Notes under the pieces: model-generated
The model's input: the letters and a program-made list of their open reading frames with translations, nothing else
Database searches by the model: none
Told to the model about the DNA's origin: nothing
DNA from: Paracyclopina nana
Taxonomy: Eukaryota; Arthropoda; Copepoda; Cyclopoida; Cyclopettidae
Assembly: GCA_019096065.1 (NCBI GenBank)
Contig: JAGUCH010000006.1
Coordinates: forward strand, 6,096,001 to 6,160,000
Reading direction: 5' to 3'
Length of the DNA stretch: 64,000 nucleotides
Translations under genes and position numbers: made by a program
Shown: piece by piece, positions 36,348 through 50,000 of the stretch
Layout: each line of letters starts with the position of its first letter
Numbering within the stretch: the stretch's first letter is position 1

Positions 36348-39126
36348 TAACGGACATCTGAGGCTCCAAAAAGTCATACGTTTAATGAAGGGTATCAGGA
36401 CGTTTGCCCTTCTCCTTTTGCCCTTTTGGACTTTCTGTAATTCGGCTCTTCCCATTTTCACTTTAAGGTGTCTGACCAAATGTTTCTTCAAAAATGTCAG
36501 AAGATGGCATGTCTTTGTTATGATACTGCTGTCTAGTCTATACCTTTAAATAATATACTTTCAAAGAAAAGTAATCAACAGAGAGTAAATATTGAAGAAA
36601 AATTTAAATTATTCCCTGAACATGGCTGCGACTGTTCCCAACTGAAGTAAAAAAAAAGAATCTTCTGCTGAGGCTCTTTTTGCTGCTGCAACAGCTTCAA
36701 GTAATGGATTGCCTTTATTGCCAAATGCATTTTGGACTCTGTAGGACTCAGCTCTCACCACACCAATGGGAAAAACTGAGCCCTCTTTCCTCCATAAAAG
36801 AATTTTCATTGGCGCCATCTGGATTCTCAAAACTAGGCCTGCAAAAGTACCGAAACTTCTCTTGCAGAAAATTAGAGCCAAGCGCCCTAAATTTATTGGC
36901 TCGGAGCATCATTGCATTCAGTTCTAGGCTAAAAGCCAAAACCATTGATAAAAAGCCTTATGCTAGGGAATGAGCGTCGTGAGAAGTTACGAAAACTTCA
37001 TCTGATGTTTTAGCCAGTTTTGTCCACAGTGAGCAGCCAAATGTATGTAAGATATTATCCAATTGCTCTACTCATGCGAATTCAGCTCGTCGTCCTTTGT
37101 AAGCGTGGCGGAGGAATTTTCTGCACTGATGTGATTACGTAATGTTTGAAATTGGAAACGTTCCTCTTTTGGTGGCTTTCTGATTTATGGCTTCAGTCTG
37201 ACCATTCCTTTTTTGGTCCTCTCTTCTTGGGACCGTTTTATGCTGCTTTCTGATCGTTAGCCAACTTTTTCCGCACACTTCTAGGCTAGTATAGCAGCAT
37301 TAAACTGGTGCAGCAGGCTCTAGATGTACAATACAAATATGGGCCTCTCCTTTCCAGAGCCTGCAGGATTACTCTGCCTTGCTCAAGAGTACGTAAAAAA
37401 ATACTACTGCTATGCTGCAACAGCTTAGCCATTCGATGGCTTTCTCTTCTGAAATTTCACCGAATGAAGACTGCTCATTTGTAAGAACTGAATTAACTAG
37501 ACCATGATCATCATTTTGATTGCGTTGATGAGTCAGGTTTTGTGGAATTTCTAGCATGATTCAGTATAGTCTGGCTGTATTGTGTAGCTTGGGTACATGC
37601 TACATCAAGATGACCACAAGACTAGTTTTTTTATTTTTTTATTGGCTTTTTTACATTGAAATGTGGATTAGCAATTGAAACTTTAATTAGCATTCAAAGT
37701 GAGAGACTTTTGGCTGAGCATGTGATGGCACAAGTATATCAAAAATGTCACTTAATGTAATAAAGCATTTGACAATTGCGAAAACTCACTAGAGATCTTT
37801 AACTAAATAAATCAACCGATTTTCGTATTAGGCGACATCACTGATGCATCCTTTTGGTATTTTTGGAAAAGGGGCTTATTCCATGCTTTCCATTTTTTCT
37901 CATCAGCTTTCCTCATCATTTAATAGTGCTCAAAACCCAGTATAGGTATAAAAAAGTGCCATTTTGAAATAAGGTACTTTCACACTTGTAATACAAATTT
38001 AAAATTGAAGTTTTTTTAAAATGGCGCTCACAATTGAAAAACAGTTGGAAACAAAATTAGTTAACTGAAAAAAGTTCAGCTGTAAGCCTATTTTACGAGC
38101 GTTCCACGAAATAATTATATAATTACTCGGAATCATTTCAAACTTCTAAAATAAATAAGATAGATATTTGTTTACATTTTAAAAAATTCCGTCAAATGGC
38201 GGGAGTATACGCAAGGCTAGTTTATCAGTTTGGCATTGAGAGCTCGACGCTGATTGGCTGTTGAGTTGTAAGCACACTTGTGATTGGCTCAGATGGGCTG
38301 TTGATGCTCGGCCCGTTCGGCCCGAGCTGCGTCTGCCGCGCCCAAGTGAATTTAGTCAGTCAATTGGAGGCCGAAGGGAAGGGTCCGGCCAGGCGCCATT
38401 TTCCTCGATTTTTTGGCTATTTCCCACCGCTTTTTGCTCGGAGATCGTCCTCCCAAATCCAACAGCTAGTAATTTTCACCATTTTCGTCATTGAAGAGCT
38501 CGACTGGTCTCGGAAAATACTTGAAAAATATAAAAGTTGTGAGAGAGAGAGGAGTCAAAAAAGTCAAAAAAGAGGACCAAAAAATATCTGTAAAATTCAC
38601 TGTGTTAAGGTTACATTGTTCTATAGAGCCGATTTTTTAAGTTTTGAGGTATTTATGCTTGCTGGAATTACTGTTATTACGTGTAAAAATACGAGAGCAT
38701 TGACAAACGTTTTTGGGCAACAGCTGCAGAAAATCCAGGAAGCCATGTTTGCCACCAGGCCTTGAGGAAGCTTCCGCTTTTGGCCGGCAGAGGCGCTGCG
38801 CGCGAGCGACAACCTGAACGAATTGAGAGCGACGCGAGCGCCATCTAACAGACTTCCCTTGCAGTTTCCAAACACAGGTGCGCGCGCGCGCGCAAGATAT
38901 GGACCCATATCCCGGATAATAAAAATCATTGCTGCTTTTGCTCTCAAAGGTTCATGTCATTCTAGTTAATTTAGAGGCAGATTATGTTATTTGGGCATTT
39001 TTTCGTGGAATTACCGGGGAAAGGCCAATTTTACGCGTTTTGAGACCAGTTTCGAGTGATATTATGTAACCGAGTTTGTGTGTGTGTCAATTCATTGTGA
39101 TTAATTATATTTTTCTTTATTTTTAG

Positions 39127-39200
39127 GTTGGCCTTTCGGGAGGTTTGGATGTTTTTCAGGCCTTCAAATCTGAGTTGGAAGACGAAATTCGCGCCTTGTG
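39127..39200 (+). other. Possible isolated exon
   Basis: Open 74-nt stretch between TTTTAG and a GTGTGTG donor-like sequence, encoding GGLDVFQAFKSELEDEIRAL. No partner exon was found; it may be a 5' UTR exon of PNUTS or chance. Confidence 0.2.
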
Positions 39201-39852
39201 GTGTGTGATTATTTCGGGGTTATTACCAACAATAATAAACATGCCTTAGTAGACATGTGCTAAATTACAAGAAAAAGTCACATTGAGATCAAGTATAAAA
39301 TTATAATTGTCACCATGAGCATTTTGAGCTGAAAAGTGACATTATTTCAAGGAATGTGTGACATTACTTAATGTGTCTTAAGACAGGGACATATTATCTG
39401 ATGTTGACAAAATCTGTGACACATTTATTGATATTTAAAAAATATGCAACATTTCACTTGATATCCCATGAAAGACCCGTTGCTGATTCTTGATATTTCT
39501 ATGATACAGCTAGAAAGTCACATTTAGCCATTTTTAACAGTGGCTATTGTTAAGGGTCTATAAAAGCGAGTTTAAATTTCACATCTCTAAATTTGTGGCC
39601 CTGATTTATGTTTCAACGAAATTAAGTGTGACACTTTACTTTGTATCTCAAATTAAGTGAAACTTACCTTTATATTACCTTGAAAGTGTAAAATATTATT
39701 TCAAAATAAGAGTAACATATCGTTTGTCTGCTCGAGATTAGCGTGACACTACTTGATGTCTCAAAACTAGAGTGACGAATGAAAAATCAATATCAGAAAT
39801 TCCCGAATAACACACACCACTCTGCGTTCAGACAGTTAGAAATTAAAGAATC

Positions 39853-42800
39853 ATGCCACGAATCGATCCGCAGCAACTGCTCAAAACCTTGGGCGTGCTG
39901 CTGTCTCCCTCAGGCGGCATCAAGTCCTCCGAGGAGGTCAAACTGGTTAAGCTCATGAACAAATTTTCTCGCAAACTCGTATCCAAATGTATCTATGTGC
40001 AAATCCTGCTCGCCACTCCTCCGGAGCTGATGACCAATTTCTTGGCTGAGGGGGGCTGGACGTTGCTCAACACTTGGTTTGACGATGCCATCAAAAGGCA
40101 AAATTGGCCTCTGGTCAAGGAGATGCTCAAGCTGTTCATTCAGTGTCCGATCACGGCCGAATTGTTGCGAGAGAACGTCAACGAGGAGCACCAGGCTCCC
40201 AAGCTGATTAACCAGCTTTGCCATGACCTCAACACTGAACTCATTGAGCCAGAAATACGCGAGATGTCGTTTGCAATTTACAAATCCTGGGTGGCCAAGG
40301 TGGCCAACGCCAGTAACGAGACACCGGTCTCACTCCTCCAGAGCTTGGCCGACGAGGTCACGGAGAGCCTCAAAAATGAGACCATTGAAGCGAGTGACTT
40401 CAAAGCTCTCAAAAGTCCCACACTCATGAAACAACCCAAGTCACTGATCATTGATGGCTCGATCAAGATCAATAAGAAAAATTTGCCTGATTCACATCCT
40501 TTGGTCCAGGACGCGTCAAGCAAAAAAAATGCCAAGGAGGTCAAGGATAAAAGCAGTACTGCTAAAAGAGCTCCTTCCTCCTCTTCGAGCGATCAAAGGA
40601 GCAGCAAACGATTCCGTCCGGATCGCAGAGATGAGGTCAATCCGGAGGAAAAGCAACGCATCAAGGATATGGCAAGGAAGCTCAAAGAGGAGGCCACAGA
40701 GGCGGCAAAAAAGACCAAAGTCACCTCCAGCATGGGCAGGATCCCCAAGATCAAGAAACCGACTGAAGCTGACAAGAAAAGCAGCTCCAGCAGCAAGAGC
40801 TTTGAAGACATGCTCGGCGGTCTGGATAGCAAGCCCAAGACTGTCAAGACTCCTTTGGCCAAGAACAAAACTGCTGCTCTCCTGGAGGGCATGAAAAACT
40901 CTTCAAAATCCTCATCCAAATCTTCGAGCTCTTCAAGTTCTTCCAGCTCTTCATCCAGCAAGACCAAGGATCATCATAGCAAGAAGGATCATCATCACCA
41001 TTCAAGCTCCAGAAGGGATTCAGGATCTGGGTCTGGATCCAAGCACAAGTTGACCTCCTTGGTCATGCCTGATCACAGTTCAAAAAAGCCCAATAATGAA
41101 AGCAGTCCCAAAGCTGACAGCAAGATCCAGACCCAAGAAAGTCCCAAGTCTGGTAGCAAGCACAACTTCTCCGAGAGTACCAGTTTCATGGATGCCATTT
41201 TTAGCTCCATGGGAGTGCCAACGAGAAAGAAGAAGAGGCGGCTCTCTGAGGGCAAAGAAGAATCATCAGTGAAGAGTACTCCTCCCAAAGTTGCCAAAGC
41301 CTCCAATGAGGAAGTTTCTGAAGAGAAGAAGGAAGCCTCTCCAACTCCACAAGCCGCAGCCTCTTTCAGCTTCTACCAGGACACTCTGGAGACAAAAGAG
41401 GAACCAACTCCAAAACTGACTAAAGATAATCCGGAAGAGGAAAAGATCGAGGAAGATGTTCCGGCCAATGAAGATTCAAACTCCAATTCAAACTCTATGG
41501 TAATTATAACTGATAAAGACCATTCGCCCACAGCTTTAAGTACGATAGAAATAATGTCCCCTTTCATCCGATATTTTGGCCCTATTTGTCCCATGGAGCC
41601 TATCTGAAGTTAAGCCAGCAGAAGAATAACGATTTCTACGCAATATTAATTTTCGGAAATATTTTGTTAATTTATAACAATTCAAGAATTTCATAAGTTA
41701 TCTAGGTAAAAAAACTTCCTTCTTGATTTCAATTTATAAGGGACTTAATTTTGATCGTACTTATTACATGATCAGAGGAAAGTTTTAATGTATTTTTTAT
41801 GTTTTACAGAGCAAGGAATCTTTGCCCTTTGAGGAGCCGGATTCCATGCCAAGGGAGGTGAAAGGAATACTTGTCTACCATCGAGGCAAAGGAAAGCGAG
41901 ATCATAAGAAGATCACTTGGAGATCCGAGGCCGACCTCGTGGCTGTGCAATATTTCGAGGTCGACGAGAACGAACGCGTCAACGTGAACAAGCTTAAATT
42001 CGAGAACTTGCGAAGCTTCGAGTCGAGCATGGAGAAAGCGGCCATCAAGTCCAAGTCCTCCATGGATCACAACGATGACGATCAAACCTCCGGACAGCTG
42101 ATGCCGTGGTACAGACCTAAGAAGATCAAGGTGACCAACAGGGAACCTTTCACCCCCGGAGAGAACTCCAAGGAGAAGGACATACAAACCGCGAGGGAGA
42201 AGGGAGTCCTGCAAGAGATCTACTTCTCCAGGGAGATGACTCCGGACACGCCCAAGGAGGCTGAACCAGAGGCTCCCAATGCTGAGATGCCCACCTTGGT
42301 GCCATTGGAAGACAAGGAGGCGGATGAGAACAGCGAATTCACCTATGCCACCAAAGGCTGGCCAGAGCCCAAGGAAAACAAGGTGTCCCAACAAGCCTCG
42401 TTGGAATCTCAATTCAGCTTGCCTCCAGCATTGTCCTCACTCCTCTCCACCATCCACAAGGATGGCTTCGAAGCCATCATTCCTCCTGTCAACTCTCTAA
42501 GCAAAGAGGAGCAAGATACCCTTGCAGCTCAAACTGAGGCCATGAAAAAACTGGGCATCCTGCCAGCCATGATAGGTGCAGGTGCTGCACCTGGATCATC
42601 TGCCTTACCACTTCCACCTGCTGTCATTGCAGGTGGAGTGGTGCCAAATTTCCCACCTCCCATTCATCATCAACAGTCGCCACCTCAAAATATTCCTCCT
42701 GATTTCAGCAGGTTTCCTCCACCCAACAATGCAGGTGCTGGTGCACCTGCTCCAGGTGGAAACAATAATGGATTCCCTGTTCCACCTCCTTTTGGTGGAG

Positions 42801-43130
42801 GTCCTCCACCTCCTGCCAATGGATACTTTCCACCCACTCAACCTCCACCATTTGGAGGTTTCCATAGAAACAATGGGAGAGGATACCCTAACAACTTCCA
42901 TCGTGGAGGCCAACGAGGCCACAATAGAGACTTTAGGTAAAAATCTACTCAAATTATTTCTTAACTGATTGTGATTTCCTGTCTATCATCGTTTTTGCAG
43001 GAGAATGCATGATGATAGGAAGATTGGCACGAGGCCTTGCAAATTTTATGCCATGCGTGGGACATGCAGAGATGGCGATTCTTGTCGGTTTATACATGAG
43101 CAATCATCGCAGCACAGTAGCAGAGACTAA
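39853..43130 (+). CDS. PPP1R10: PNUTS, PP1 nuclear-targeting subunit
   Basis: Regulatory subunit that targets protein phosphatase 1 to chromatin and to the RNA polymerase II termination machinery (PTW/PP1 complex). Exons 39853-41499, 41810-42936 and 43001-43130 are in phase and give 967 aa, close to vertebrate PNUTS (~940). An N-terminal TFIIS/LW-like helical domain spans about residues 1-150 (GVLLSPSGGIKSSEEV and LLNTWFDDAIKRQNWPLVKE). A long Lys/Ser-rich disordered region with poly-Ser and a His run follows. The PP1-docking region is recognisable as KKITW then YFEVDENERVNVNKLKF. A Pro/Gly-rich region and a C-terminal CCCH zinc finger follow (CKFYAMRGTC, RDGDSC, RFIH; C-x8-C-x5-C-x3-H). A frame reading past the exon 1 donor ends at 41607 and would be a truncated form only if intron 1 were retained. 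Poly(A) signals occur at 43367 and 43371. Confidence 0.93.
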
Positions 43131-43804
43131 AAAAGAATTACTTTCTTCTCATTATCATCAGAGCAAGGCTATACATGCAGTTATATTAATCTGATCTTGA
43201 TAATAAAACAACCACAGAGAGGCTCTATTTACACACCAGCAATTCTGCTTGGAAAGAAAATACTGCACTTGTATACTAAAATGCCCGTGGATAATTTTTG
43301 TGGCTCATATATCGTACTTATATACTGCAAATTTAAGTTTATTGTTCTCATGTTTGCACTTGGAAAAATAAATAAAGTTGTTGAAATGCGTGTTATAAAG
43401 TTTAAGCGATTCTTTCTTTGTGCACATTTACTTATGCGTATCTATATACATATTTGCAAATTATGCAGGTACATAAGTTCTTTGTTCTAGCTTGATTCAG
43501 GCCTTAATACCGAGCTACTATTTCTTAGGCAATTAATTTTTTAAAAACTTTGTTTTTACCCTTATAACGCACGAATTAACGATACAAATACTTCTTTAAA
43601 GTAATTATTAATATAATTATAGCATAATTCCTGCTTATTTTATCTATAATGTATCTTTTTTCAATAATATGTCAAAAATTGTTTGAGTTGGGTCTAGAAA
43701 ACGATCCGATTCCTTTGCTTGACATCAAGGCAAAACAAAAAATTCAGCTGCGCAAATTGACGAATTTCTTTGTAAAAACATGGAATCTCGTTAAGTTATG
43801 AGTC
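43131..43804. other. PNUTS 3' UTR and intergenic
   Basis: Tandem AATAAA signals at 43367-43376 mark the likely PNUTS 3' end. The remainder is AT-rich with no gene seen. Confidence 0.5.
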
Positions 43805-46800
43805 ATGAATAACGACACGACCTCGTCGGCCTCCATGGCCACCCTTTTTCCGGTCACAACGCCCATTGCTCCGGCCGACATTGATCCGCCCATTCGAAGT
43901 TGCAACTACTTTGTGATCCACAAGAACACCACTGTGGTTTTCGAGTTTTCAAATCAGTACGGCGGAATCCCTCAAAACTTGGTCTTCAACTTGATTGGCT
44001 GGTTGGCCTTGATGCTGCTTTTTGCCATTCTGAGGCGAGCGGCTGGCAATTATGGCCGCTGGGCCTTGGTGCGAAAAGATGACATTGAGGCCAAATGGAC
44101 ACAACTCTTTTTCGCTCCAGATGATGTCAGTGTGATTGAAGATCCTCGAGGTCATGGCCAAGGACTAAACCAGGTAAGCTGCTTTAATTTCCATGAATAC
44201 CGAGGACAAATATGATTGGTGCCCAAGTTTTAAGTTTTGCCATTTGGCTGAGTTGTAACTTTGCAAATCATGATTGATATCTGATGGCTTACAAAGGGGT
44301 CACAACTTTTGAAAAAGGAAGAGTGTCGACAAATATCCTTATTTCAGAATGAAGTGCTCGACACTTCCCCTATGCACAATGACTCGATCGATTTCGGAGC
44401 TGAGGAAGCCATCGAGGACCGACATGTGGGTGCCTGGATCACATCCATATTCACCCTGTCTGATGAAAGCTATGAGCGAAGGTGCGGCAGTGATGCTGTC
44501 CAATACTTGAAGTTTCAGAGGCACCTCATCTTTTTCTTGTCCATCATCACCATGGCCTGCATTGGCATCATTCTCCCAATCAACTTCCAAGGTGCCACTA
44601 TATCAACCTCAATCTAATTCCAATTATGAAACTGCTTTCTTCTGTAGGAACACTTCAAGGTACTGAGGTGGACTTTGGCCATACGACAATCTCCAATTTG
44701 AAAGGAACGGATGAACGCCTCTGGGTGCACGTTGTGCTTGCCATCCTGTTTTTGCCGTTGGGAATCGCAATCATGCGACACTTCAGCGTCAATCTTGGCA
44801 TCCGGGATGAAAACGAAGAAACTGATGTGGTTTCGCGTACGCTGATGATCGCTGGAGTCCCTGAAACTTACTGCACAAAGGAGTTCATTCATCGACACAT
44901 CGAGGAAGCCTATGCGAATGAACATATTGTCGAGGAAGTGCAAATTGCCTATGATGTGTCCAAGCTGAACTGGTTGAACGAAAAGAGGGAACGGTCAAGG
45001 CGAGCAAGGCAATACTGCGAAAACCAAGCGGCTAAAAGTGGATCAGGGCAACAAATGAAGCCAATCACTTGTGGGATCCTGTGCATGGGATGCAATTGCC
45101 AATGCTGCCAAAATTCTGTCGATGCCTTGACTTTCTACAAGAAGGAAGAGTCTGACTTTGCTGCTGAGGTCACCAGAGAAAAAGCTCGTGTGAGGACCAA
45201 AAGCATTGGCATAGCTTTTGTCACGTTCACCAAATTGGCGGATGCTAGAAAAATGCTCAGGGATCACCGAGCCAAGTGTCGATGCTTTTCGGAGCCATCC
45301 TCTTCAACATTGTCCAACTTGTTGGAACCATGGAATTGGAGTGTTAGGGTGGCTCCTCCACCAGAGGACATTTATTGGGAGAACCTCAATGAGTCCCATC
45401 GACTCTTCTTCCTCAAGACTTTCTTCATCAACTTCTTTGTCTTCATTTTCCTCTTCTTTTTCACCTCACCCGCCTACATAATCTCACAGCTGGAGCTGAT
45501 CATCAACCTGAAGAGCATCACCACAAAGCTGCCAGAGAAGATCAATGACTTCATCCCAACCTTGTTGCTGTGGACTCTGTCAGCATTGCTGCCAATTATT
45601 GTGGCCTATTCGGATTGGTGGATGGGCCACTGGAGGAGATCAGTGGAGAATTTGTGGATCATGCGGAAAGTTTTCTTCTACTTGCTCTGCATGGTACTCA
45701 TCTTGCCATCGGTGGGATTAACCAGTCTCAGAGGCTTCTTTGAGCTCTTCATTGAGTCGGCAGACCACACCACTTTTGCGTAAGTCATTGATGGTCTTTT
45801 TGGCGCGAAATGTTTGTTTTCGGTGCATGATCCTTGTCTTGTCAAGGAGAATGAATCATCGTTGACCATGTATTATTTTCATTGTTCCAGGAACTCAACT
45901 CTCAAGTGGAACTGCATATTCTTGCCAGACAATGGCGCCTTTTTTGTCAATTACGTCATTACGTCAGCCCTGGTTGGCACGGCCCTGGAGTTCATGAGGT
46001 TCTCGGAGCTGTTCATGTATGCGATGCGGCTGATGTTTGCTCGCTCAGTGGCTGAAATCCCATCAGTGCGAAGCGCCAACTTGTACGAGTTCCCGTTCGG
46101 CTTCAATTATGGCTGGATGCTGCTCATCTTTGCCCTCACTGTGGCCTACGCTGTCGTCTGTCCGCTCATCACTCCCTTCGGGCTGTTCTACCTGATGATG
46201 AAGCATGCGGTGGACAGGTACAACTTGTACTATGCGTACAAGCGGTCCAAGATCAACAAGAACATCCACGCCACAGCTGTCAACATGGTGATTGTGAGCC
46301 TGCTCATCCAGCAGCTCATTCTGCTCTTCTTCAACCTGATCAGAGGAAAAGGCTCGGATGATTCAAGCTCTTTTCTGTCAGCCAGGGCCATTTTCTCCAT
46401 CACCATGTTCACCATCTTCCTTGGCCTCTTTTTGGCCCAGGTCTTCTTCCACTTCTTCAAGGGATTCAGTCCCATCCAGTACACCTATCAGCCAATGCTG
46501 GCACGACAGGAGCCTCCAGTTATTCAGGATTCTTCATCAAATGAAGATCCTCAGCAGCAACCGAGGCAAAGGCAATTCATAGGATTTTGCCATCCGGAGG
46601 ATCAGGCCACATATGATTTGCCCACTCGGAGGCAAATCCGCAGATCACGAGGCCGCAAGCAATATTTGCCAGAGGTTCTCAAGGATGACGAAGCCGATGT
46701 GTTTAGGCCAAGAACTACTTTAGTCAACTCGGAGTCAGCCACTTTTGCTCATCCTGGAGTCGGCCTGGACCAAGTGAGGACTCAGCAACCAATGACCAGT

Positions 46801-46845
46801 ACGACCAACAGTGATAGCTATGGAGCCACTGAGATGTTATCTTAG
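43805..46845 (+). CDS. TMEM63/CSC1-family mechanosensitive cation channel
   Basis: OSCA/TMEM63 proteins are stretch- or osmotically gated cation channels of the plasma membrane and lysosome. Exons 43805-44173, 44348-44591, 44648-45779 and 45891-46845 are in phase and give 899 aa. The order fits the family. There is an N-terminal TM near residue 60-77 (LIGWLALMLLFAIL) and two more around residues 190-260. A cytosolic RRM-like region follows, with Cys-rich CGILCMGCNCQCC and a conserved RTLMIAGVPETYC. The C-terminal multi-TM block has FFINFFVFIFLFF and DNGAFFVNYVITSALVGTALE. PFGFNYGWMLLIFALTVAYA, QQLILLFFNLIRG and a Gln-rich cytoplasmic tail complete it. The paralog (A, B or C) cannot be assigned. 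AATAAA at 46979 lies only about 67 nt before the next gene's ATG. Confidence 0.92.
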
Positions 46846-46978
46846 ATAGTTTGAATTTCACGTCACAACTAATTCATTACGTATACCTATGTTCTGTGAT
46901 GTAATTCCCATTTCATTTTTTGCCCATATATAAATATTATTTAGTGAATCGAGTAGTACACAATATTAACAATTTACA

Positions 46979-46984
46979 AATAAA
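46979..46984 (+). terminator. Poly(A) signal of the TMEM63 gene
   Basis: AATAAA about 134 nt past the stop codon. The next gene begins at 47051, so cleavage here must occur within or close to that gene's promoter or 5' UTR. Confidence 0.55.
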
Positions 46985-47050
46985 CACAGTATATCAGAGT
47001 AATCCAGGATGTCATAATCAGCCAGTTTTACCACTTCCTTTCATTGCGCC

Positions 47051-50000
47051 ATGACGAGCTCCTCCTCGATGAAAGACCTGCTGAAAAATAACTTATTAAA
47101 GGAGATATTCCGGGACAAGACTCATCGACCTCTGAGTGAGGATGGCAAAAAGTTCGCTTGGGCTGTCCTCGTCCTGGACGAAACGACCTCAAACATGCTC
47201 CAGTTGTGCATGCAGGTGCATGAAATCATGGCTGAAAACATTGCCTACATCGAGTTGATGGATGATGAGTGCAATGCCAAAGTGAAAGATCCTATCGACA
47301 TGCACGCCATCTACTTTTTATCGCCGGTAACTAAAATGATCGCTACAAAAAAGTCATTCAGAAGCGGAAAGGCAACTCTGCCCATGAAGTTTCAGTTTCC
47401 AGCTCTGAAAGCTATGGAAACTTATTTTGGACTCAATTTCATGTTCTGCAATAAGTTTTGTTTAGAGCAATAGAGGCCATCGACCATTTCAAATGCTCAC
47501 GGATGACTTCAGAGGCCAGTTTGCTCCGGATGAGTTCAGCTCCAAGAGCTTGGCCAAGCAAGTGGAAAGAGACCTGCTGAAAAGGGGAAATTCAATCAAG
47601 AGGATCATGAGGAGGTTGAAAGGTGTCTCAGACTCCAAATGTGATGAGAGCATCCTCAAAACATACAAGTATTGAGCAAATGGATTTTTACCCTAATTTA
47701 AAATGTACTTTATTTTTTACGTAGGCGTTTTCGTAAATTTCGTTCTGCTACAGTTTACTTTGCTCGTCCCTATGAGGAAAAGTACAGAATTGAGTTTGAA
47801 CGGGAGATTGGCAAGGACAAGTACCAGGACTTGATCCTCCATTTTGGCGTGCTCAAGTGTGCCTTTTTGCCACTCCAGTCCTCAGCTTTCACTCTTGGCC
47901 ACGAGATGGCCCTGAAGAGGATCTTTTTCAGCTCCTCCAGGCTCGAAATGCAGGAAGTGCTCAAGAGCATGAGTGACCAATTGGCAAGTTTGTGGCACCT
48001 CTTTGAGCAATATCCAACTCTGCTGGTGAGAAAGGCTTCACCTGAATGCATGGAGTTTTCACGACTGGTTAAGCTGGAGATGGAAAAGAGGCTCAAAGAC
48101 TATCCAACCTCAACTGATTCCTTTCTTCTCATACTCGACAGGGGGATGGACTTGAAAACGCCATTAATCCATGATATGGCCTTGCAGCCTTTGATCTACG
48201 ACCTTCTTCCTCAGCACATTCAAGGCCATTTTTACTCTTACAAAGAGTCCAACATGAAGTACGAAATTCTTCTACACGATGGTGAGTCAACTAAAAAATT
48301 ATTCTTATCTGAAAAATTGCAGAAACATCTAGCTTTCAAAAGATAAAAACAGCGGAAAAAACCAACCCCCCAATTTTTTATGCTGGCTATTTTGAAAAAA
48401 AAAATTTAAAAAAAATGCTTGTGAACAAAAAAATATTTAACCGTGCTTAATTGAACATGGTGATTTCAACGCCCGCAGAAAATGAGCATGATTGGCAGAA
48501 TCTTAAGCATTTGCCTCTACCAAAAGTCCTCACCAAACTTCAGGAAGAACTGAGCCAAACCATCAAAAGAGGGCCAAATAAAAGCTGCCTACTGGCCAAA
48601 AACGGGTTCAACGCCTACAATGCTGCAATCTCACCATTGCGCAATGATTTGGAGACTTTCCTGCTTCTGCTTGATGCCAAGCCACTATTGGCTTTCTCTC
48701 AAATAGAAAGCTACAAATCAAAGATCCAAGCCACTTGTGACCAGCTGACTAAGACTTCCAAAGATGGCTCATCTGAGGCCTTTTTGGCCATGATTCCAAG
48801 GCTCACTCAGAACTTGAGCCAAAGCAGTAAAGCTTTAACAAGCATCATTGACAAAAGTGAAAGCCTTGCCAAAAATGATGAAAGCAGTAAACTCCAACCT
48901 CAAATTGAAGAGATCAAAGCTGTTGTCAAACACCTCAAATGGCTCCTCACTTACTTTGGTGAAAGGCTCAAAATCACAGACTTGGAAGAAAATCAATTGG
49001 AGCTGGCCTATGCAATTGGCAAAATGCTTTCTAATCGGGAGTTGAACTACTTCAAAAGCTGCCATGTGCATTTGGCTGTGGCTTGCCTTGAAGAATTGCG
49101 CAGGAGAGACCTCTATGAGCTTTTGGCCATGGAGTTGTTCTGCTTCGATTTGAGCCACGAGACTGAGACTTCCAGGAGGAAAAGCAGAACTCAAGAGCTT
49201 TACCTGAGAATCACTGAGCTCTTCCAAGCGAAACCAACTTTGCTCACTAGTGACAAAATGAGAATTGTCTGCCTTTTTGCAATTTGCTCAGATTTGCTCA
49301 AGGAAGACCAGCTCAATACTTTGATGTCCGTTGGAAACATTCCGAGTCAACTGAGGTAATTTGTAACTTTCAGCAAACCGTTACCATGTCCATAACTGTA
49401 ATTACAAACATCAGTATATTACCTTACCCAATACATTATCCGAGACATTACAATGTCATGAACGTGTCCATATCCATGCGTGACATAACCATATCAATAC
49501 CATAACTATGAACATGACCATATCCACGACCATACCACCACAAGTGACAATGCCCATGATGTTACCTATATTGTACTCATGACTAAAACCATAGCAATAA
49601 CCATGACGCGTACCCATAACCGTATCCATGACAATACCCTTGCCCATTACCAAATTATACCCATTACCCAATAATAATTAAGCATGACAAGACTTTTGTT
49701 GTAATTTTTTTTGTCATATTTTTCAGGAGATTCATCATACCAGGTTTTCAGAAATTGGGAGGCAAATTTTTCTCCACTGATTGCCCATCTATGGCAGCAA
49801 TTGAAGAGTTGAAAACTTTGAGAAGGACCCAAAGACCAGCAAGAAAATTGAGTGAAGCCAATGGATCAGTGATGAGAAAACTGGCCCAGTCCATCACACA
49901 AAGACCTGAAAATCCTGACAAGGACCAAAATTACTCACCTCTGGTGGCAGATTTGGCAGATGCACTCATCTCACTCTTAAAGTAAGCCTCAATTGAAATT

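Larger units (their letters stand above)
36105..39852. other. Intergenic between kinase and PNUTS
   Basis: Contains a partial copy of the last kinase exon (36264-36347). There is a GC-rich stretch at 38280-38420 and CG/GCGC tracts near 38810-38895. A possible coding or 5' UTR exon at 39127-39200 has an acceptor (TTTTAG) and donor (GTGTGT). No complete gene was found. Confidence 0.4.

Noticed and set aside
41500-41607. PNUTS ending at 41607
   Set aside because: The frame runs past a GTAATT donor. The PP1-docking and zinc-finger exons join in phase downstream, as in the family.
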